DNA of 64,000 bases from Girardinichthys multiradiatus (taxonomy: Eukaryota > Chordata > Actinopteri > Cyprinodontiformes > Goodeidae). The position numbers and the translations under genes are program-made. Each line of letters opens with the position of its first letter. The first letter of the stretch is position 1. The notes below the pieces were generated by a model, which was not told where the DNA came from, searched no databases, and saw only the letters and a program-made list of their open reading frames with translations. Below, piece after piece: positions 60,331 through 64,000 of this stretch. The stretch is from NCBI RefSeq assembly GCF_021462225.1, contig NC_061805.1, positions 27,049,958-27,113,957 of the forward strand. The letters are read 5' to 3'.

Positions 60331-63300
60331 GAAGAACTTTCACAACACTCTATCTTATCCTACTCTTGTTCTCTGTACCTTCTTAACCCAATTTATGGTT
60401 GCAGGGGGCATGGAACCAATCCCAGAGGTCAAAAAAGCCAGTGATCTCTCTTGAGAAACCTAATCATGTATTAGCCTTGTCTTTGGGGATTCTCAAGCAC
60501 TACAGACATTTAGGAAATTCAGTTCTGTGATAAAACTACAAACTAACAGCAGCAAGTAAACAATGAGATAAAAAAATTCAGTGACAATTGGCTTGACCTC
60601 AACGGCTCAAAAAGTCATTGAATTTAACTTTTGTAAAGATCCTCCTACAATCACTTAACAATAGACAAGGCTGAGTCATAGATATACCCTGGGACATTAA
60701 TTGATCATAGACTCTATCTTCAAACAAACGATGTATGTTTCCTCTCGAAGCTCTTTTTTCAGAGGAAACTTTACACTCTAGGGGTTATCTAGCTTGTCTG
60801 CTTGTTTTTACAAATGTTTCACTAGATCTGTATATCAGCTTCAGTTGAGGACTCAGCTCACCTTTCAACAAAATCCGAACAATGGATACCAAAACAATCA
60901 ATGTGGAGCAGAAAAAACACTGATCCAGAATCTTTAACAGAAGGACTTAATGAAATGTGATGCATTTAGCTTCAGAAACCACCCACCTCTTGCAAAACTA
61001 AAATTATATTTTTTCTTCTGTCTTTAGACACTGGTCACTTTCATTCAGGATTAAACAAGGCATGAAAAGGTTAATGTATGGATTGATCAGGCTTATGAAA
61101 GGGCAGCTTTATTTATTTGGTTTATTCCACTTTTCTGTCTAAGTGAAGATTTACTATACAGTGCAAATTGTCACAGCACTTTGACCCCAGAATAAGACCA
61201 CAACTCAAAATTACAAATTAGTCTGAATGTGAATAGTCTCTGTAGGGTCTTTGAGAAGTCTCTTACAGTTACGTGTCACTTATACCTATTATCTCAGTAG
61301 AGACATAATTGCCTCCACTGAAATTTGGCTGTTCAAGTTTGCTATAATCTAGTGATCTTTCAATGGCCATGAAGGTTGTGGAGACCATTGGCCCGTCTTC
61401 TGATGTAAAGGGGGCTTCATATGTCATGTTGTAGTCTTCTTAACTGTATTGTAAATTAGTTTTTCTTGTGTTTATTTTTTTTAGATCTATTTTGTTTTTG
61501 CAAGTTTTACCACTGTTGATTGTTGTTTGCCACCAAACAGCTAACAATACCTAACGCTAAAAGCCCTAATAGAAAAATAAGTACTTTAAATTGAGTAAAA
61601 TATTGAAAAGATACCAAAAAAGTCAATATCCGCATGTATGATGGGAGCATGGGAGTGATCAATTAAACATGCTGCTTGTTTATAAGACTGATAAATCCAT
61701 TAATATTTTGTACCCAATGTGTGAAAAGAGCTAAACAATCTAACACATTTTCTTCAGAGTAATGATGCTTATGGTCACTACCGCAATCTTTCCTGTGGCC
61801 CCCAAGGTGTGATTTATCTGTGTTTGTGACAGAGATATGTCACTGTAGTAATCGTCATTTGGCCCCTCAAGCATGCCACAGAACATGCTCTGCCATGGTC
61901 CCCACAGAAATGTAGCATATCATTTCTCTAGTTTAGAACCATTCAGCTATCAGCCCTCAAGCTTATAACTGAACGCTTGCTTCCAGCCGGAAATAAAACA
62001 ATATATCTCTTGGAGAATGGGACCAGGATCAAACAATAGACATGGCATGCTTTGCTTAGCACATCACTGTGCAATAGGAAACAAAACATAGCATAGTATT
62101 CATATACAAATGAGCTTGCTATTAATTTTATCTGAGCTTTTTATTGGTAGTTGTGATTAAACTGAATTCCCTGCACTAGCTACATTCTCTGCTTTGTCAT
62201 TCATAATCACACACACTAAGGTATCTCCTTGTAGCTGCAGTTTAAAACATGTCCCACAACTGCAATAAAATGCATGGCCATCAACATCCCCAAGATGTCC
62301 ATCTACTGTGGATTGGATCTTATGTTTCAAATTTTCATATCAATGCCTGCCAGCAAGTAGACACAAAAATAATGCATTTCCCTGAAAGGATTTTTTTTAT
62401 TTAATCTTGCCCCTTCAGCACTTCAAAACAACTTGTCAGTAGCTGTCAGTTTAAATTAGCAGAGCAGCCCTCTATGGCACTGTTTTCTGACTGGTAAATC
62501 TGCAGGCTGTCTCCATCAATCACGGAGCAGGACACACACACACACACTCACACACAGAATCATGAACACACTTCCAGATTATTCCACAATGCTGACAAAT
62601 GCTGGCATAAACACAGACGCAAAGTGCTTCTGCACTTTAACTCCAGCAATCGAACTTTATAGCAAACAAAGCGTTTGAAAATGATTAGATTATAGTAGTC
62701 TGTCTGTTTCTACAAAAGCTGCCCTGCTCGTGTTCTCTTTAAAGGGTCAAAGCAAATAAGTTCTTTTTTTTTATTTTTAATATTATCCCTGGGGAGGTGC
62801 AGATTCCAAAAACTCTTCAAGTATGCAGAGCACACACACTAACACAAACATGTAGATTGCAGAGATTCTCCCCAGGTACACCAGCCAATCATTGAGTATT
62901 TACACCATGTAGCCTTAAGAATTGAGAATATAGGCTCGGCCTCACTTTTCTAACCAAACAATGCTGATCCGTTATAGCATGCACTGAGGATAGCAGAGTG
63001 TTTAAAAGCAAACGGTAAACATAGATGCTTTGGACCACATGAATTGTCGGGTCTTCTCTCAATTGATCAAGCGGGGCTCAACAGAGGATGATATAGTACT
63101 TGGGGATTCCTACTAGCGATTGTAATTTCAGGGCACAGTTTTATCAGACTAATCTGAATATTCTTTGCAATACAATTTTTTTCATTCTTCAGTTTGTCTT
63201 AAAGATACTTCCCTAATGGGTCTTTCATTTCAATAACCACTGCAAAACAATAACAGAAACAATGTTTAGTAATGAAGTAGTAATTTCCAAAGCAGGATCA

Positions 63301-64000
63301 GAAAAAATACAAATTTGTTTTAAGAAATGGGCTTAAAAAAGCCTGTGACTTCAGCTGGCTGTGTATCTGAGCCAATGATGTCACACCAGGCAGACATAAT
63401 CAATATTTGACAGTAAGCTTCAATAGTAAGCAGTAGGTTTCCTGGTGGTCAGCTGGCTTCAGTAAGCTCTGGAGGAAAGAGCATTTTTGAGACATGTGCC
63501 TCTTTTCCACTAGTTCCTACTCTGTGTGGTTCAGTATGGCTCTAACTGCTTTTTGGGCTTTTCCATTGGTAAATGTTATGTGGAATGTTACTATTTTAAT
63601 ACCTATTTTGCTTGTGGTCCAAGCAAGCGGACCTGTGCTGAAGCACTGTCACATATTTGGTAGGAGAGCATGTCACTAGTCACAGCATATTTTAATAACC
63701 AATATCTTTAATCTTCATTAAATTGTTGTACATTGGGTATATTGCAAATATGACTACAATAACAAGCTAGCATTAGATAGCGTTAGCCCCATAGAATTAA
63801 ACCTGCCCAAAATTGCCTCATTAGGGTAGAATGAATAAGACATGAGCATTGTACCAGTAATTCAAGGTGCTACTCTTATAGACCTTTCAGGACAGTGCTG
63901 TGACCTTAGGTAACTTCACTTGGTCAAGATTAGATTCATTTACATTTTACACCCAAGGATATTAGTCAACTGATTACATGAATAAAGTAAGTAACCTTAT

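Larger units (their letters stand above)
40553..64000 (-). other. grid2: Penultimate grid2 intron (partial, at least 23.4 kb)
   Basis: It is bounded on the left by acceptor CATCCTAG at 40553; the upstream donor lies beyond the window. It is a phase 2 intron. Repeats are listed separately. In 40.6-41.7, 46.1-48.2, 49.3-51.6, 52.0-54.1, 54.5-56.3, 57.2-59.2 and 60.3-64.0 kb I see no exon, only AT-rich intronic DNA with short meaningless frames. Very long introns are typical of GRID2. Confidence 0.75.

Noticed and set aside
40553..64000. Further upstream grid2 exons
   Set aside because: I looked for the exon expected to end in the SPYRDVFSQ region and found no convincing match by eye, so none is claimed. 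A tblastn of GluD2 against this stretch would settle it.

Overview
This is vertebrate nuclear DNA, almost certainly from a teleost fish. It is AT-rich and intron-rich. It carries Tc1/mariner DNA transposons, tRNA-headed SINEs, L2-like LINE debris, solo LTRs and long simple repeats (GT, TA, CCAT, CATA). The species cannot be named from the sequence.

Two real host genes are visible, both on the minus strand. (1) atoh1, a proneural bHLH transcription factor, lies at 11297..12609. It is split into two coding exons by a 242-bp GT-AG intron and encodes 356 aa. (2) grid2, the glutamate receptor delta-2 subunit, is represented by its last two coding exons: 40312..40552 (S2 end plus the fourth membrane segment) and 24224..24676 (cytoplasmic tail ending in the GTSI PDZ ligand). 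The rest of grid2 lies beyond the right edge. ATOH1 lying just downstream of GRID2 on the same strand is the arrangement known in tetrapods, so this is conserved synteny.

Layout: 1-8.6 kb is intergenic, with a degraded transposon that has been hit by a solo LTR, a second Tc1 element and a SINE. 8.6-16 kb is the atoh1 domain, with candidate enhancers on both sides and a TATA/CCAAT-like promoter. 16-21.5 kb is intergenic with repeats. 21.5-24.2 kb is the probable grid2 3' UTR. 24.7-40.3 kb is the last grid2 intron. 40.6-64 kb belongs to the preceding grid2 intron.

The last grid2 intron holds the most interesting signals. One is a 45-nt exon-like segment with strong splice sites, in frame with both neighbours. 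Another is a 288-nt open segment in the correct phase that could be an alternative last exon lacking the PDZ ligand. The intron also holds an uninterrupted Tc1 transposase gene inside near-identical inverted repeats with IR/DR structure, inserted in frame-traceable fashion into a LINE reverse-transcriptase fragment that itself sits in an older transposon. I see no CRISPR, no rRNA or functional tRNA gene, and no clearly new multi-gene system. Most other long reading frames are repeat translations.
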